Source of the DNA: Terriglobales bacterium
GTDB lineage: Bacteria > Acidobacteriota > Terriglobia > Terriglobales > Acidobacteriaceae
Direction of reading: 5' to 3'
Length of the DNA stretch: 64,000 bases
Assembly (NCBI GenBank): GCA_035561515.1
Contig: DATMXP010000035.1
Span: forward strand, 62,001 to 126,000
Within the stretch, counting starts at the first letter, position 1. Each line of letters opens with the position of its first letter. Both the position numbers and the translations under genes were made by a program. Of this stretch, positions 7,843 through 16,721 are shown one piece after another. The notes under the pieces are model-generated. The model saw only the letters and a list, made by a program, of their open reading frames with translations. It did no database searches and was not told the DNA's origin.

Positions 7843-8673
7843 ATGAAGAAAGTCATCTCCCTCGACGGTACCGCCATCGCCTACGATGTCACCGGCAGCG
7901 GTCCCCCACTCATCCTCATCGACGGCGCTCTTTGCAGCCGCAACTTCGGTCCAATGCCGGAACTCGCCCAGCTTCTCGCTCCCTATTTCACCGTCTACAC
8001 CTACGATCGCCGCGGACGTGGTGACAGCGGCGATACGCTGCCTTACTCCATCGAACGCGAGATCGAGGACATCCACGCCCTTATCCAGCAGGCCGGTGGC
8101 TCCGCATTCGTTTACGGCATCTCCTCCGGCGCGGCACTCGCACTTGAAGCTGCGAATCGTCTAGCTGGCATCACGAAAGTCGTAGCCTACGAAGCGCCAT
8201 TCGTCGTCGATTCCACCTACCCGCCAATGGCCGAAGACTACCTGCCTCGGCTTATCACCATGGTCGCGGAAAACCGTCGCAGCGACGCTCTTAAGCACTT
8301 CATGCGGCGCGTCGGCATGCCTTCACTGATGCTCGCCTTCATGCAGTTCACCCCGGCTTGGCCAAAACTCAAGCGCGTCGCACACACGCTCGTCTACGAC
8401 ATCACCATCGTCGAACGCAATCAACGCGGACGCCCCCTCCGTCCCGCACAGTGGGAATTCGTCTCCGTTCCTGTGCTCGTAGCCGCCGGCGGGAAGAGTG
8501 CGGCATGGATGCAGAACGGCGCGCGCGCCCTCGCCGACGCGATTCCCACGGCGAAACACCTCACCGTGCCCGGACAGAATCACATGTTGAAAGCAAGTGC
8601 CATCCTCCCCGTTCTGAAGGAGTTCTTCTTATCCGCTTCATCCAAAGCAGCCGTCGCTCAGGGGGTTGCATAG
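7843..8673 (+). CDS. alpha/beta hydrolase (Ser nucleophile)
   Basis: 276 residues, cytosolic. The catalytic set is visible: nucleophile elbow YGISSGAA (Ser94 in G-x-S-x-G), and VPGQNHMLK near the C-terminus supplying the histidine (about 246). The early YTYDRRGRGDSGDT stretch is typical of the fold. Close relatives are generic esterases or lactonases. It follows the YCII gene by 17 bases (GGAGC before the ATG), suggesting a two-gene unit. Substrate unknown. Confidence 0.85.
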   Translation: MKKVISLDGTAIAYDVTGSGPPLILIDGALCSRNFGPMPELAQLLAPYFTVYTYDRRGRGDSGDTLPYSIEREIEDIHALIQQAGGSAFVYGISSGAALALEAANRLAGITKVVAYEAPFVVDSTYPPMAEDYLPRLITMVAENRRSDALKHFMRRVGMPSLMLAFMQFTPAWPKLKRVAHTLVYDITIVERNQRGRPLRPAQWEFVSVPVLVAAGGKSAAWMQNGARALADAIPTAKHLTVPGQNHMLKASAILPVLKEFFLSASSKAAVAQGVA

Positions 8674-8718
8674 CTCATCAACGGTGAAGCCTCACGGCGT
8701 CTCGTTTAGCATTCATTG

Positions 8719-9807
8719 ATGAAGAGAATTTCTCTTGCCGTCGTCGTTTTTCTGTTTGTGCTTTCCACCTGCTTAGCCCAGGACTGGAGCAAGGCCAAAG
8801 AAGTCGCCGCTTACGCACAAGCCATCACCACACCGGATGGAATCTCGGAACATCGTACCGTTGCGATCGGTGGCATCCAGCAGGCAATTACCATCCGCGG
8901 CAATCACAAATCTAATCCCGTTCTGCTCTTCATCCATGGTGGCCCCGGATATCCCATCATGCCCGTCAGCTACACGTTTCAGCGGCCCTGGGAGGAATAC
9001 TTCACCGTCGTGCAATGGGACCAGCGTGCTGCGGGAAAAACCTTCGGACTCAATAATCCTGACAAAGTCCTTCCCACGCTTACCACCGCCCGCTTTGTCG
9101 ACGACGCCATCGAACTCATCCGCTATCTGCGAACGGAATTCCACCAGGACAAGATCTTCGTCCTCGGCCACTCTTGGGGCAGTATCATCGGACTCCAAAT
9201 CGCGCAGAAGCACCCTGAATGGCTGCACGCTTACATCGGCGTCGGCCAGGCGATAGACGTTCGTAAAAACGAGCAACTCGGGTACGACGCACTACTCGCA
9301 CACGCCCGGTCAATCGGTAATCACGAAGCCATCCGGGAACTCGAATCTCTCGCTCCGTTTGTCTCCCCCACTGGACCCCTCTCCTGGGAAAAGACTCAAA
9401 CCGAGCGCAAGTGGATGAGCGAATTCGGCGGTTACACATGGAACCGCCCTAACGACCATTACTTCGACCTCATCCAGCTAAGCCCCGATTACACGGATAA
9501 GGACTTCGTTTCGTTCCAGCAAGGACTCGACAAGTCCGTCCAGAAACTCTGGCCTGAACTTACCGAAGTCGATTTCTCGAAGACCGCCTCGTTCCGCTGC
9601 CCGGTCATTCTCTTCCATGGTCGCCACGACCTCACTACATCTCACACGCTCGTCGAGCAGTGGTTCCCGCAAATCAAAGCTCCCAGCAAAAAGCTCGTCT
9701 GGTTCCCCAACTCAGCGCATATGGTGATGATGGAAGAACCCGGTCGGTTCTTTTACCACCTCGTGCGCGACGTGAGACCACTGGCACCGGAATCCCTGTC
9801 CGACTGA
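8719..9807 (+). CDS. secreted alpha/beta hydrolase, proline iminopeptidase-like (S33)
   Basis: 362 residues with signal peptide (ISLAVVVFLFVLSTCLAQ). The oxyanion motif HGGPG (about 73-77) and WDQRAAGKTF are diagnostic of the S33/prolyl aminopeptidase group. The nucleophile elbow is GHSWGS (Ser about 152), Asp lies in FHGRHDLTT and His in FPNSAHMVMMEEP. I start at ATG 8719; a TTG one codon upstream is in frame. Likely a periplasmic or exported hydrolase acting on peptides or esters. There is no strong Shine-Dalgarno. Confidence 0.83.
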   Translation: MKRISLAVVVFLFVLSTCLAQDWSKAKEVAAYAQAITTPDGISEHRTVAIGGIQQAITIRGNHKSNPVLLFIHGGPGYPIMPVSYTFQRPWEEYFTVVQWDQRAAGKTFGLNNPDKVLPTLTTARFVDDAIELIRYLRTEFHQDKIFVLGHSWGSIIGLQIAQKHPEWLHAYIGVGQAIDVRKNEQLGYDALLAHARSIGNHEAIRELESLAPFVSPTGPLSWEKTQTERKWMSEFGGYTWNRPNDHYFDLIQLSPDYTDKDFVSFQQGLDKSVQKLWPELTEVDFSKTASFRCPVILFHGRHDLTTSHTLVEQWFPQIKAPSKKLVWFPNSAHMVMMEEPGRFFYHLVRDVRPLAPESLSD

Positions 9808-9831
9808 AGGAGTGGCAGAAACATTCCTGCC

Positions 9832-10572
9832 TTACTTGCACTCAATCGTCAGGAATAGTGCCTTCTGCCCTCCCCGATTAATTAGCCTGTGCACCATTCC
9901 GCCCGTCTGCCAGGCTGCATCCCCCGCCTTTGCGTCGAAGTCCTCGATCCTGCCTCCTATAACCGCACTGGCCACGAACTGGTCTGTCAGCGCAATCATC
10001 ACGTGATCGCCGGTATGACCGTGCTCCGCCATTCCCGACTGTGGATCAATCTCCACCTTCGACAGCTTGATCGATGGCGTTTCAAACAAGGTGCCGGTCA
10101 CGTACTTATCTTGATCGTTGAACGCGAACTTGCTCTCTCGGCACGGACTCGCATTCAAACCGCAACTTGCCCGTTCCGGGGCGATTCCGCGCACCACATC
10201 CACCTCTACCAGTCGCAACGGCCGACTCGCCTTATTCACCACCCGATGCGGCCAGCGCCCCTTGATCACCTGCACCTCGCTGTCCTTCATCGTGAACGGG
10301 ATCGAGTTCACTGCGCCCGATAGTTCAAATTCGCTGTCCCCGATGGAGACAATCAGGAAATCGTGACTGTGCGGCGACACTGCGGTTGCTTCACCCGGTC
10401 CGAGTTCAATTCGATATACCCGCAACTGGGAATTGGCAATTAGCTCTCGCACGTGCGAATCGCGCGTCACAGTCGGCATCGGCGCAGGCCTTTTGGGCGA
10501 CGTTGTGAACTTCGTCTGCGTATTCCCCAATACGGTGGACAGCACGATGGCAATCACGAACACAAACTTCAT
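9832..10572 (-). CDS. secreted bicupin protein, unknown function
   Basis: 246 residues from ATG 10572 (GGAG seven bases upstream), opening the signal peptide MKFVFVIAIVLSTVLGNTQ. Two cupin halves can be traced: the first has SPHSHDFLIVSIGD and WPHRVVNKASRPLRLVEVDV, the second has MAEHGHTGDHVMIALTD and TGGMVHRLINRGGQKALFLTIE. Histidine spacing fits two metal sites. Exported bicupins of this kind have no agreed role. It converges with the hydrolase at 8719, with 24 bases between stops. Confidence 0.75.
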   Translation of the reverse strand: MKFVFVIAIVLSTVLGNTQTKFTTSPKRPAPMPTVTRDSHVRELIANSQLRVYRIELGPGEATAVSPHSHDFLIVSIGDSEFELSGAVNSIPFTMKDSEVQVIKGRWPHRVVNKASRPLRLVEVDVVRGIAPERASCGLNASPCRESKFAFNDQDKYVTGTLFETPSIKLSKVEIDPQSGMAEHGHTGDHVMIALTDQFVASAVIGGRIEDFDAKAGDAAWQTGGMVHRLINRGGQKALFLTIECK

Positions 10573-10743
10573 CGTTAGACTCCAGCGGCGCATTATCATC
10601 CAGAATTGCTGGCTGGAGCCCCGAAAATGTCATCCGTTCCAAATTCGTAAAACGACGCCCACTACTGCAGTCCGGTTTGCTAGATGGCGCACACCGGGAA
10701 ACTTCCTCACATGACCAGTTAGTTCCCAACTCCGGAAAAAGCA

Positions 10744-10856
10744 TGTCAAGTGGGTCGGCGGCCTCTTTTCGACGTAAGTTCCTGATTTAACGGAAAATAT
10801 AAATCTGGAAAACGTGGCATGTTGCCCCCGCCCCAATTGCTATTCTGAATGTGTAG
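10744..10856 (+). repeat. 113-bp dispersed element, copy A
   Basis: Matches copy B at 33064-33176 without gaps over 113 bp. The best core is GTAAGTTCCTGATTTAACGG (10774-10793) and the shared end is TTGCTATTCTGAA. Both copies lie in intergenic DNA in the same orientation. Confidence 0.8.
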
Positions 10857-10870
10857 ATGGTTTTCGTTCT

Positions 10871-10996
10871 TTGTCATTCTGAGTTCTGAGGCAAAGCCGA
10901 AGAACTCCTGTACTTGTTTTTTGGGGGTTGTCATTCTGAGGCAAAGCCGAAGAACCCCTGTAGTTTGGGTTTTGTCATTCTGAGCCTGACGCTGAA
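10871..10996 (+). repeat. tandem copies of a TGTCATTCTGAG element
   Basis: Two near-identical units with core TGAGGCAAAGCCGAAGAAC (10888-10906 and 10938-10956), each followed by YCCTGTA. There are TGTCATTCTGAG starts at 10872, 10929 and 10973; the third unit diverges after the start. Spacing is irregular, so this is not a CRISPR array. Confidence 0.75.
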
Positions 10997-11036
10997 ACAA
11001 GGAGAGCTTTTGCCGACGGCCGACAACCGAAAACTG

Positions 11037-11234
11037 TCGGCCAGATACAACAGATTGTGCTACTCGCAAGTGCTTTAGAATCAAATCTATAGCCTAACTA
11101 GCTGTAAAATCATCTACTTACAAGTCCTTTGTTTTCATAGTCCGACGTGCAAGTGGTTTGTTTTCTGATCAGGAGGGGGTAGGGGGTACCCCAGCGCTGC
11201 AACTCGGCCAAATACAACAGCTTGTGGTAGCGAT
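11037..11234 (+). repeat. pair of diverged short direct repeats
   Basis: TCGGCCAGATACAACAGATT (from 11037) and TCGGCCAAATACAACAGCTT (from 11204) continue with similar TGTGSTA sequence. Between them, CAAGTCCTTTGTTTTC and CAAGTGGTTTGTTTTC (about 11121 and 11150) form another pair. Confidence 0.65.
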
Positions 11235-11409
11235 TGATATGACAAATTTTGTGATTAAAAGATCTAAGTAGCTTTGTTTGCAACGCAAATTGAGAGATAC
11301 TCCGGGGTATCTCGTTGATTCCATTAGAAGCACAGGGGGGGAGGGTGAACTCCAGGGAAGGCACTAAAGCAAATTTGGCTACAATTACCCGACTGTTCCC
11401 AGAGGAAAC

Positions 11410-12000
11410 ATGACTACTGCAATTAAAGATATCGAAGCCCCCGCCGCCCGACGCACGCTCCAGCCCGACGACTGTACCCTTATCGTCGTCGATATCCAGG
11501 AGAAGCTTCTTCCGCCCATTTTCAATAAAGAGCAACTGGTCCGGAACTCGCAACTCCTCATCAGGCTCGCCGGCATTCTTCAACTGCCGATTATCGCCAC
11601 CACGCAATACTCGAAAGGCCTCGGCCAGACCGTTCCCGAGATCGCTTCTCTGCTCCATGGTGTTCCCGTCTACGACAAAGTCGAATTCTCCTGCTTCGGC
11701 AGCGACGCTTTCTGCGGCGAGATCAAGGCCGTTCCCGGAAATCGCAACACGTTGCTCGTCTGCGGCATGGAAGCCCATATCTGCGTAATGCAGACCGTCC
11801 TCGGCGCTCTCGACCGCGGATACATCGTCCACGTCCCTGCCGACGCGATTGGCTCCCGCGCCGAGTCGAATTGGAACATCGGCATCCGCCGCATGGAATC
11901 CGCTGGTGCCGTCATCTCTTCCACCGAAATGATGATGTACGAACTCATGCGCGCCTCTGGAACGCCCGTATTCAAGGAAATGCTCAAGCACCTGAAATAG
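11410..12000 (+). CDS. isochorismatase-family cysteine hydrolase
   Basis: 196 residues, close to family length. The catalytic triad is readable: Asp28 in VVDIQEK, Lys90 in VYDKVEFSCF and Cys125 in CGMEAHICVMQT, with the family cis-peptide context before the Cys. Enzymes of this fold hydrolyse amides or vinyl ethers (nicotinamide, N-carbamoyl compounds, isochorismate). The YcaC-like features (TQYSKGLG) argue for a generic hydrolase rather than EntB. AGAGG lies close before the ATG. The YdhR-like gene follows after 11 bases. Confidence 0.88.
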   Translation: MTTAIKDIEAPAARRTLQPDDCTLIVVDIQEKLLPPIFNKEQLVRNSQLLIRLAGILQLPIIATTQYSKGLGQTVPEIASLLHGVPVYDKVEFSCFGSDAFCGEIKAVPGNRNTLLVCGMEAHICVMQTVLGALDRGYIVHVPADAIGSRAESNWNIGIRRMESAGAVISSTEMMMYELMRASGTPVFKEMLKHLK

Positions 12001-12011
12001 AAAGGACCACA

Positions 12012-12335
12012 ATGACCCTCTTGCAGATTGACTTCCCCCACCCGGGGCCATTTGGCAACGAACTCACGGCAGCATGCACCGGACTCGCTCAATCCATCGC
12101 CGCCGAGTCCGGGATGCTCTGGAAGATCTGGACTGAAAACAAGCAGGCAGGTGAAGCCGGCGGCATCTATCTCTTCACCGACGAAGCTTCTGCCCGGAAA
12201 TATCTCGCGATGCACGAAGCCCGGCTGGCCGGCATGGGCATCAAGAACATTCGCGCAAAAGTTTTCGACGTAAACGAGACGCTTTCTCGGATGACCAACG
12301 CGCCGCTGTTCGCCGTCAAAACCGCGGCCCAGTAG
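12012..12335 (+). CDS. YdhR-like putative monooxygenase
   Basis: 107 residues, within the range for YdhR-type ferredoxin-fold proteins (dimeric alpha/beta barrel). Visible signatures are LLQIDFPHPGPFG at the N-terminus, MLWKIWTENKQAGEAGGIYLFTDEASARKYLAMHEARL in the middle and a basic tail. Putative role: small aromatic-compound monooxygenase or stress-related binding protein; proof is lacking for the family. It starts 11 bases after the isochorismatase stop with AAAGGA before the ATG, so it is probably cotranscribed. Confidence 0.8.
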   Translation: MTLLQIDFPHPGPFGNELTAACTGLAQSIAAESGMLWKIWTENKQAGEAGGIYLFTDEASARKYLAMHEARLAGMGIKNIRAKVFDVNETLSRMTNAPLFAVKTAAQ

Positions 12336-12340
12336 ACAAA

Positions 12341-12368
12341 CAAAAACCCCATCCGCGTGCGGATGGGG
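12341..12368. terminator. intrinsic terminator between convergent genes
   Basis: CCCCATCCGC / GCGGATGGGG (12347-12356 with 12359-12368), loop GT. On the minus strand it is followed by TTTTTG, on the plus strand by TTATA, so it can serve both the YdhR gene and, better, the kinase gene on the minus strand. Confidence 0.8.
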
Positions 12369-12385
12369 TTATAGGTACAACCAGT

Positions 12386-13306
12386 TCAGTAAAGATCTTC
12401 GGCTTTGCCAGTTCCCGGCTCTTCCACGCCCATCACTTCGTTGTCGGGTTCCGGTTCCGCTTTCGATGCCCGTTTCACGCGAACAACGGTAATTTTCGAA
12501 AAACCTTCGTCAAAGGTCGGCGGACGAAGTTTTTGCGCCATGCGTTGCATCACGTCTTCCGGAACGATTCGCCCGCGACGCGTGTTTCGCTCAGCACAGA
12601 CTTCAACGGGAACATCGAAGAACACTGCATGAACTTCGTATCCAAATTCCTGCGCCATCTTGATCCAGCCGCGCCGTTCGCGCGGCGACAAGTTGGTTGC
12701 ATCCACGTAATTCCACGGCATGCGCGCGATCATTCTCGCCCGCAGCAAATAACGTAATGTCGAGAAAACCAGGTCTTGATAACGCTGCTCGGCGATGTCA
12801 TCGAACAGCATCATGCGCAGTAAATCGCTCGAGAGCGGCGTAATTCCGCGACGCCGAAACCAGCTCGTCTTGCCCGATCCTGGCAAACCGATCGTGAGAA
12901 CGACCGTTCCCTTCGGCTGACGCTTCTGTGCGTAAGTCGCCTGTGGAACTTGCGCGGGCGCGCGTTCCGGTTCCGCAGCCTCTTCGATTCCCGCTGCATC
13001 AACGCTTTCCGGCGATTCCGCTTCGACTTCCGGGTTCGCAGCCGCTCTCGCCGCGCTGGCAGCGCTCATCGGTTTCCGGCCTCGACCGCCGCGACGGCGT
13101 TTCTTGCCGGTCCGCTGCTGTGGCTGCGGCGCTGCGGTTTCGGGTTCTGCCTGCGGTTCGGCGGCGCTTCCGCCGTCATCATCTACCCTGTCTTCCGGAT
13201 AAACTGGTTGCAGCGGCGCTTGTTGCTGCTCCTGCTTCTCTCCGGCTCTTGCGGGCTTTCTACGTCTTCTTCTCTTCATACCCTGCATCATGCGCTTGTA
13301 ACACAT
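12386..13306 (-). CDS. P-loop polynucleotide-kinase-like ATPase with low-complexity N-terminus
   Basis: 306 residues from the ATG ending at 13306 (GGA at the right distance); a TTG six codons upstream or an ATG nine codons downstream are alternatives. The first about 110 residues are Arg/Lys-, Pro-, Gln- and Ala-rich (MKRRRRRKPARAG, KKRRRGGRGRKP) and look disordered and nucleic-acid-binding. The kinase part has a Walker A in LTIGLPGSGKTSW, SSDLLRMM and a WNYVDATNLSPRERR segment. VFFDVPVEVCAERNTRRGR follows as lid or Walker-B-like region. This resembles the 5'-kinase domain of PNK-type enzymes. RNA or DNA end phosphorylation is inferred. Confidence 0.72.
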   Translation of the reverse strand: MCYKRMMQGMKRRRRRKPARAGEKQEQQQAPLQPVYPEDRVDDDGGSAAEPQAEPETAAPQPQQRTGKKRRRGGRGRKPMSAASAARAAANPEVEAESPESVDAAGIEEAAEPERAPAQVPQATYAQKRQPKGTVVLTIGLPGSGKTSWFRRRGITPLSSDLLRMMLFDDIAEQRYQDLVFSTLRYLLRARMIARMPWNYVDATNLSPRERRGWIKMAQEFGYEVHAVFFDVPVEVCAERNTRRGRIVPEDVMQRMAQKLRPPTFDEGFSKITVVRVKRASKAEPEPDNEVMGVEEPGTGKAEDLY

Positions 13307-13461
13307 TCCCTTCCGCTCGGGCAATCGCAGTTCGTACGAACGTTATATAAAGTTGCACATCATCGGTTCGCGTGACCCTCATCACGAAAATGTGTGGGCT
13401 GCGTTTTGCGGCCTCTGCGTGCCGGATGTTACGATTTCCTGTTTAAGGAGCGCATTCGTAA

Positions 13462-14508
<1,047 letters not shown>

Positions 14509-14526
14509 CTCCATTTTCTGAATACG

Positions 14527-14550
14527 CCACCCGCGATTTTTCGCGGGTGG
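14527..14550. terminator. strong hairpin between gap and pgk (attenuator or mRNA-processing element)
   Basis: CCACCCGCGA-TTTT-TCGCGGGTGG: 10-bp perfect stem with a tetraloop, 18 bases after the gap stop and 20 bases before the pgk start. No U-tract follows, so partial termination or transcript stabilisation, giving more gap than pgk mRNA, is the likely effect. Confidence 0.6.
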
Positions 14551-14570
14551 TGTAATTCGGGAGGCATCCG

Positions 14571-15830
14571 ATGCCAACGCCCGCTGCTACCACCACATCC
14601 AGACAAGGTTCTCCGATGAACAAGCTCTCGATTCGTGATCTTTCTTTGAACAATCACCGCATCTTTATGCGGGTTGACTTTAACGTTCCTCTCGATGAAC
14701 ACGGTCGGGTCACCGACGATACGCGAATTCGCGAGACGCTGCCGACCATCGAATATGCGCTCCGTCACGGTGCGCGTCTGATTCTTGCTTCCCACCTTGG
14801 ACGTCCGAAGGGCAAGCCAAATCCGAAAATGAGCCTTCGACCGGTGGCGGAACGTCTTCGCATGCTGCTCGACTCGGCGCTGGGTCGCGGCGAAAACGTC
14901 GGCTTCTGTACCGATTGCGTCGGCGTTCAGGCGGAAGAAATGGCGGGCAAACTCGAGCGCGGGCAGACTCTCCTGCTGGAGAACCTGCGCTTCCACGCCG
15001 AGGAAGAAGCCAACGACGACAAATTCGCACAAGGACTTGCCGCGCTGGCGGATTTCTATGTCAATGACGCTTTCGGGTCTGCTCATCGCGCGCATGCTTC
15101 GACTGCGGGCATTACGAAGTACGTCCAGAAGTCGGCGGCTGGTTTGCTGATGGAGAAAGAACTCGAGTACATGGGCAAGGCCCTGCACGATCCCGCGAAG
15201 CCGTTCGTTGCGATCCTCGGCGGCGCAAAGGTCAGCGACAAGATCGAAGTCATTCAGAACCTGATGACCAAGGTCGACGCACTGATCATCGGGGGCGGCA
15301 TGGCTTATACGTTCCTGAAGGCACAGGGCTACGACGTTGGAAAGTCGCTGCTCGAAGCCGACAAGGTCGACCTCGCGAAGCAATTGCTCGCCGAGGCTCA
15401 GCAGCGCAACGTGAGATTGCTCCTCCCTGTCGATCACATCGTGGCTTCGCAGGTGGCGCCAGACGCGGTCACACGGATCATCGGCGATGGCCAGCCCATT
15501 CCGGCCGATCAGATGGGACTCGATATCGGTCCGAAGACGATTGAGCAGTTTGCCGAGGAGATCAGCCGCGCCAAGACGATCGTCTGGAACGGTCCCATGG
15601 GCGTATTCGAGATGCCGCCGTTCGCAATGGGTACACGGAAAATCGCTCGCGCCGTTGCCGACAATGCTGGAGCAACATCGATTGTGGGAGGCGGAGACAG
15701 TGTGGCCGCCGTCAAGAGCGCGGGCGTTGCCGACCGGATCACACACATCTCAACCGGAGGCGGCGCGTCGTTGGAATTCCTGGAAGGCAAAACCCTTCCG
15801 GGTGTTGCGGCACTCACGGATAAGAAATAA
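14571..15830 (+). CDS. pgk: phosphoglycerate kinase
   Basis: 419 residues from ATG 14571, which has GGGAGG six bases upstream; an internal ATG at 14616 gives the more usual N-terminus MNKLSIRDL and may be the true start. Family signatures: [30 protein letters not shown], the hinge and [23 protein letters not shown] and [12 protein letters not shown]. It transfers phosphate from 1,3-bisphosphoglycerate to ADP. It lies between gap and tpiA on the same strand with short gaps. Confidence 0.97.
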   Translation: MPTPAATTTSRQGSPMNKLSIRDLSLNNHRIFMRVDFNVPLDEHGRVTDDTRIRETLPTIEYALRHGARLILASHLGRPKGKPNPKMSLRPVAERLRMLLDSALGRGENVGFCTDCVGVQAEEMAGKLERGQTLLLENLRFHAEEEANDDKFAQGLAALADFYVNDAFGSAHRAHASTAGITKYVQKSAAGLLMEKELEYMGKALHDPAKPFVAILGGAKVSDKIEVIQNLMTKVDALIIGGGMAYTFLKAQGYDVGKSLLEADKVDLAKQLLAEAQQRNVRLLLPVDHIVASQVAPDAVTRIIGDGQPIPADQMGLDIGPKTIEQFAEEISRAKTIVWNGPMGVFEMPPFAMGTRKIARAVADNAGATSIVGGGDSVAAVKSAGVADRITHISTGGGASLEFLEGKTLPGVAALTDKK

Positions 15831-15834
15831 TTGC

Positions 15835-15883
15835 CGCCACGGATGGTGAGGTCGACGGTCCGTCATCTTCGCTTTCCGTGGCG
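15835..15883. other. nested hairpin between pgk and tpiA
   Basis: CGCCACGGA (15835-15843) pairs with TCCGTGGCG (15875-15883), and an inner GACGG-T-CCGTC (15854-15864) folds within the loop. It occupies most of the 82-base pgk-tpiA gap and may influence relative expression. Confidence 0.45.
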
Positions 15884-15912
15884 TTGTTGCATTCATAGAA
15901 AACGAGGCACTC

Positions 15913-16665
15913 ATGGCACGTAAGAAGGTCATTGCAGCGAACTGGAAAATGTACAAAACGCCCGAGCAGACCCGGGCATTCTTTTCTGATTTCTTACCTC
16001 TTGTAAAGGGACATACACGCGACGAAATCGTGGTGTGTCCGCCTTTCATTAACATCCAGGCTGCGCTTGATGCGGCCAAAGGATCGACAGTGGCTATTGG
16101 CGCGCAGAACATGTTCTGGGAGAAAGAAGGCGCTTACACTGGCGAGATTTCCGCCGAGATGATCAAGGCTTCCGGTTGTACTCACGTGATAATCGGCCAC
16201 TCGGAGCGCCGCCAGTATTTCGGCGAGACCGATGACACGGTTAACAAAAAACTGAAGGTCGCCCTTAATGCTGGCCTGACGCCGATCGTGTGCGTCGGCG
16301 AAGTCCTGGAGGAGCGAGAGGCCGGGATCACCGATGACGTGCTACGCCGTCAATGCAACGTGGCATTCCGAGGTATGTCAGCCGAGCGAGCGGCGAAACT
16401 GGTGGTTGCGTACGAGCCGGTTTGGGCGATCGGAACGGGAAAAACGGCGACACCCGAGATCGCTGAGAAGGCTCATCTTACGATTCGCAGCGAAGCCGGC
16501 AAGGCATTTGGGGATGATTTCGCTGACAAACTGCGCATCCTGTACGGCGGCAGCGTGAAGCCGGACAATGCCAAGGCGCTGATGTCGGAAGAGGACATCG
16601 ACGGCGCACTGGTCGGCGGAGCGTCGCTCGATCCGAAGAACTTCTCTGCCATTGTGAAGTACTAA
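15913..16665 (+). CDS. tpiA: triosephosphate isomerase
   Basis: 250 residues. Catalytic residues are in place: Lys12 (AANWKMY), His96 (IIGHSERR), Glu168 (VAYEPVWAIGTG); the phosphate-binding YGGSVK and GALVGGASL follow. It interconverts dihydroxyacetone phosphate and glyceraldehyde-3-phosphate. Third gene of the glycolytic cluster; GAGG precedes the ATG. A bidirectional terminator follows. Confidence 0.98.
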   Translation: MARKKVIAANWKMYKTPEQTRAFFSDFLPLVKGHTRDEIVVCPPFINIQAALDAAKGSTVAIGAQNMFWEKEGAYTGEISAEMIKASGCTHVIIGHSERRQYFGETDDTVNKKLKVALNAGLTPIVCVGEVLEEREAGITDDVLRRQCNVAFRGMSAERAAKLVVAYEPVWAIGTGKTATPEIAEKAHLTIRSEAGKAFGDDFADKLRILYGGSVKPDNAKALMSEEDIDGALVGGASLDPKNFSAIVKY

Positions 16666-16680
16666 CATTTACCCAAAGTA

Positions 16681-16703
16681 AAAAGCCGCCCGGCACGGGC
16701 GGC
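16681..16703. terminator. bidirectional intrinsic terminator after tpiA
   Basis: GCCGCCCG-GCA-CGGGCGGC (16685-16703). The plus-strand tail is TTCTTCATTT and the minus-strand tail TTTTTACTTT, so it ends both tpiA and the DHH gene. Confidence 0.88.
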
Positions 16704-16721
16704 TTCTTCATTTGAACTGAA

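Larger units (their letters stand above)
10573..11409. other. repeat-rich non-coding region of about 840 bp
   Basis: No credible gene on either strand: open frames here are short, with poor composition. It holds one copy of a 113-bp dispersed element (10744-10856), tandem copies of a TGTCATTCTGAG-type element (10871-10996) and two diverged copies of a further short repeat (11037-11067 and 11204-11234). Low-complexity G-runs (GGAGGGGGTAGGGGG near 11171) precede the isochorismatase gene. Confidence 0.7.

Noticed and set aside
10871..10996. Possible CRISPR array
   Set aside because: Two to three units with unequal spacing, no regular spacers and no cas genes in the window.
11110..12051. A 313-codon minus-strand frame covering the isochorismatase
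   Set aside because: Overlaps a well-supported plus-strand enzyme; the part outside it is repeat-rich non-coding DNA.
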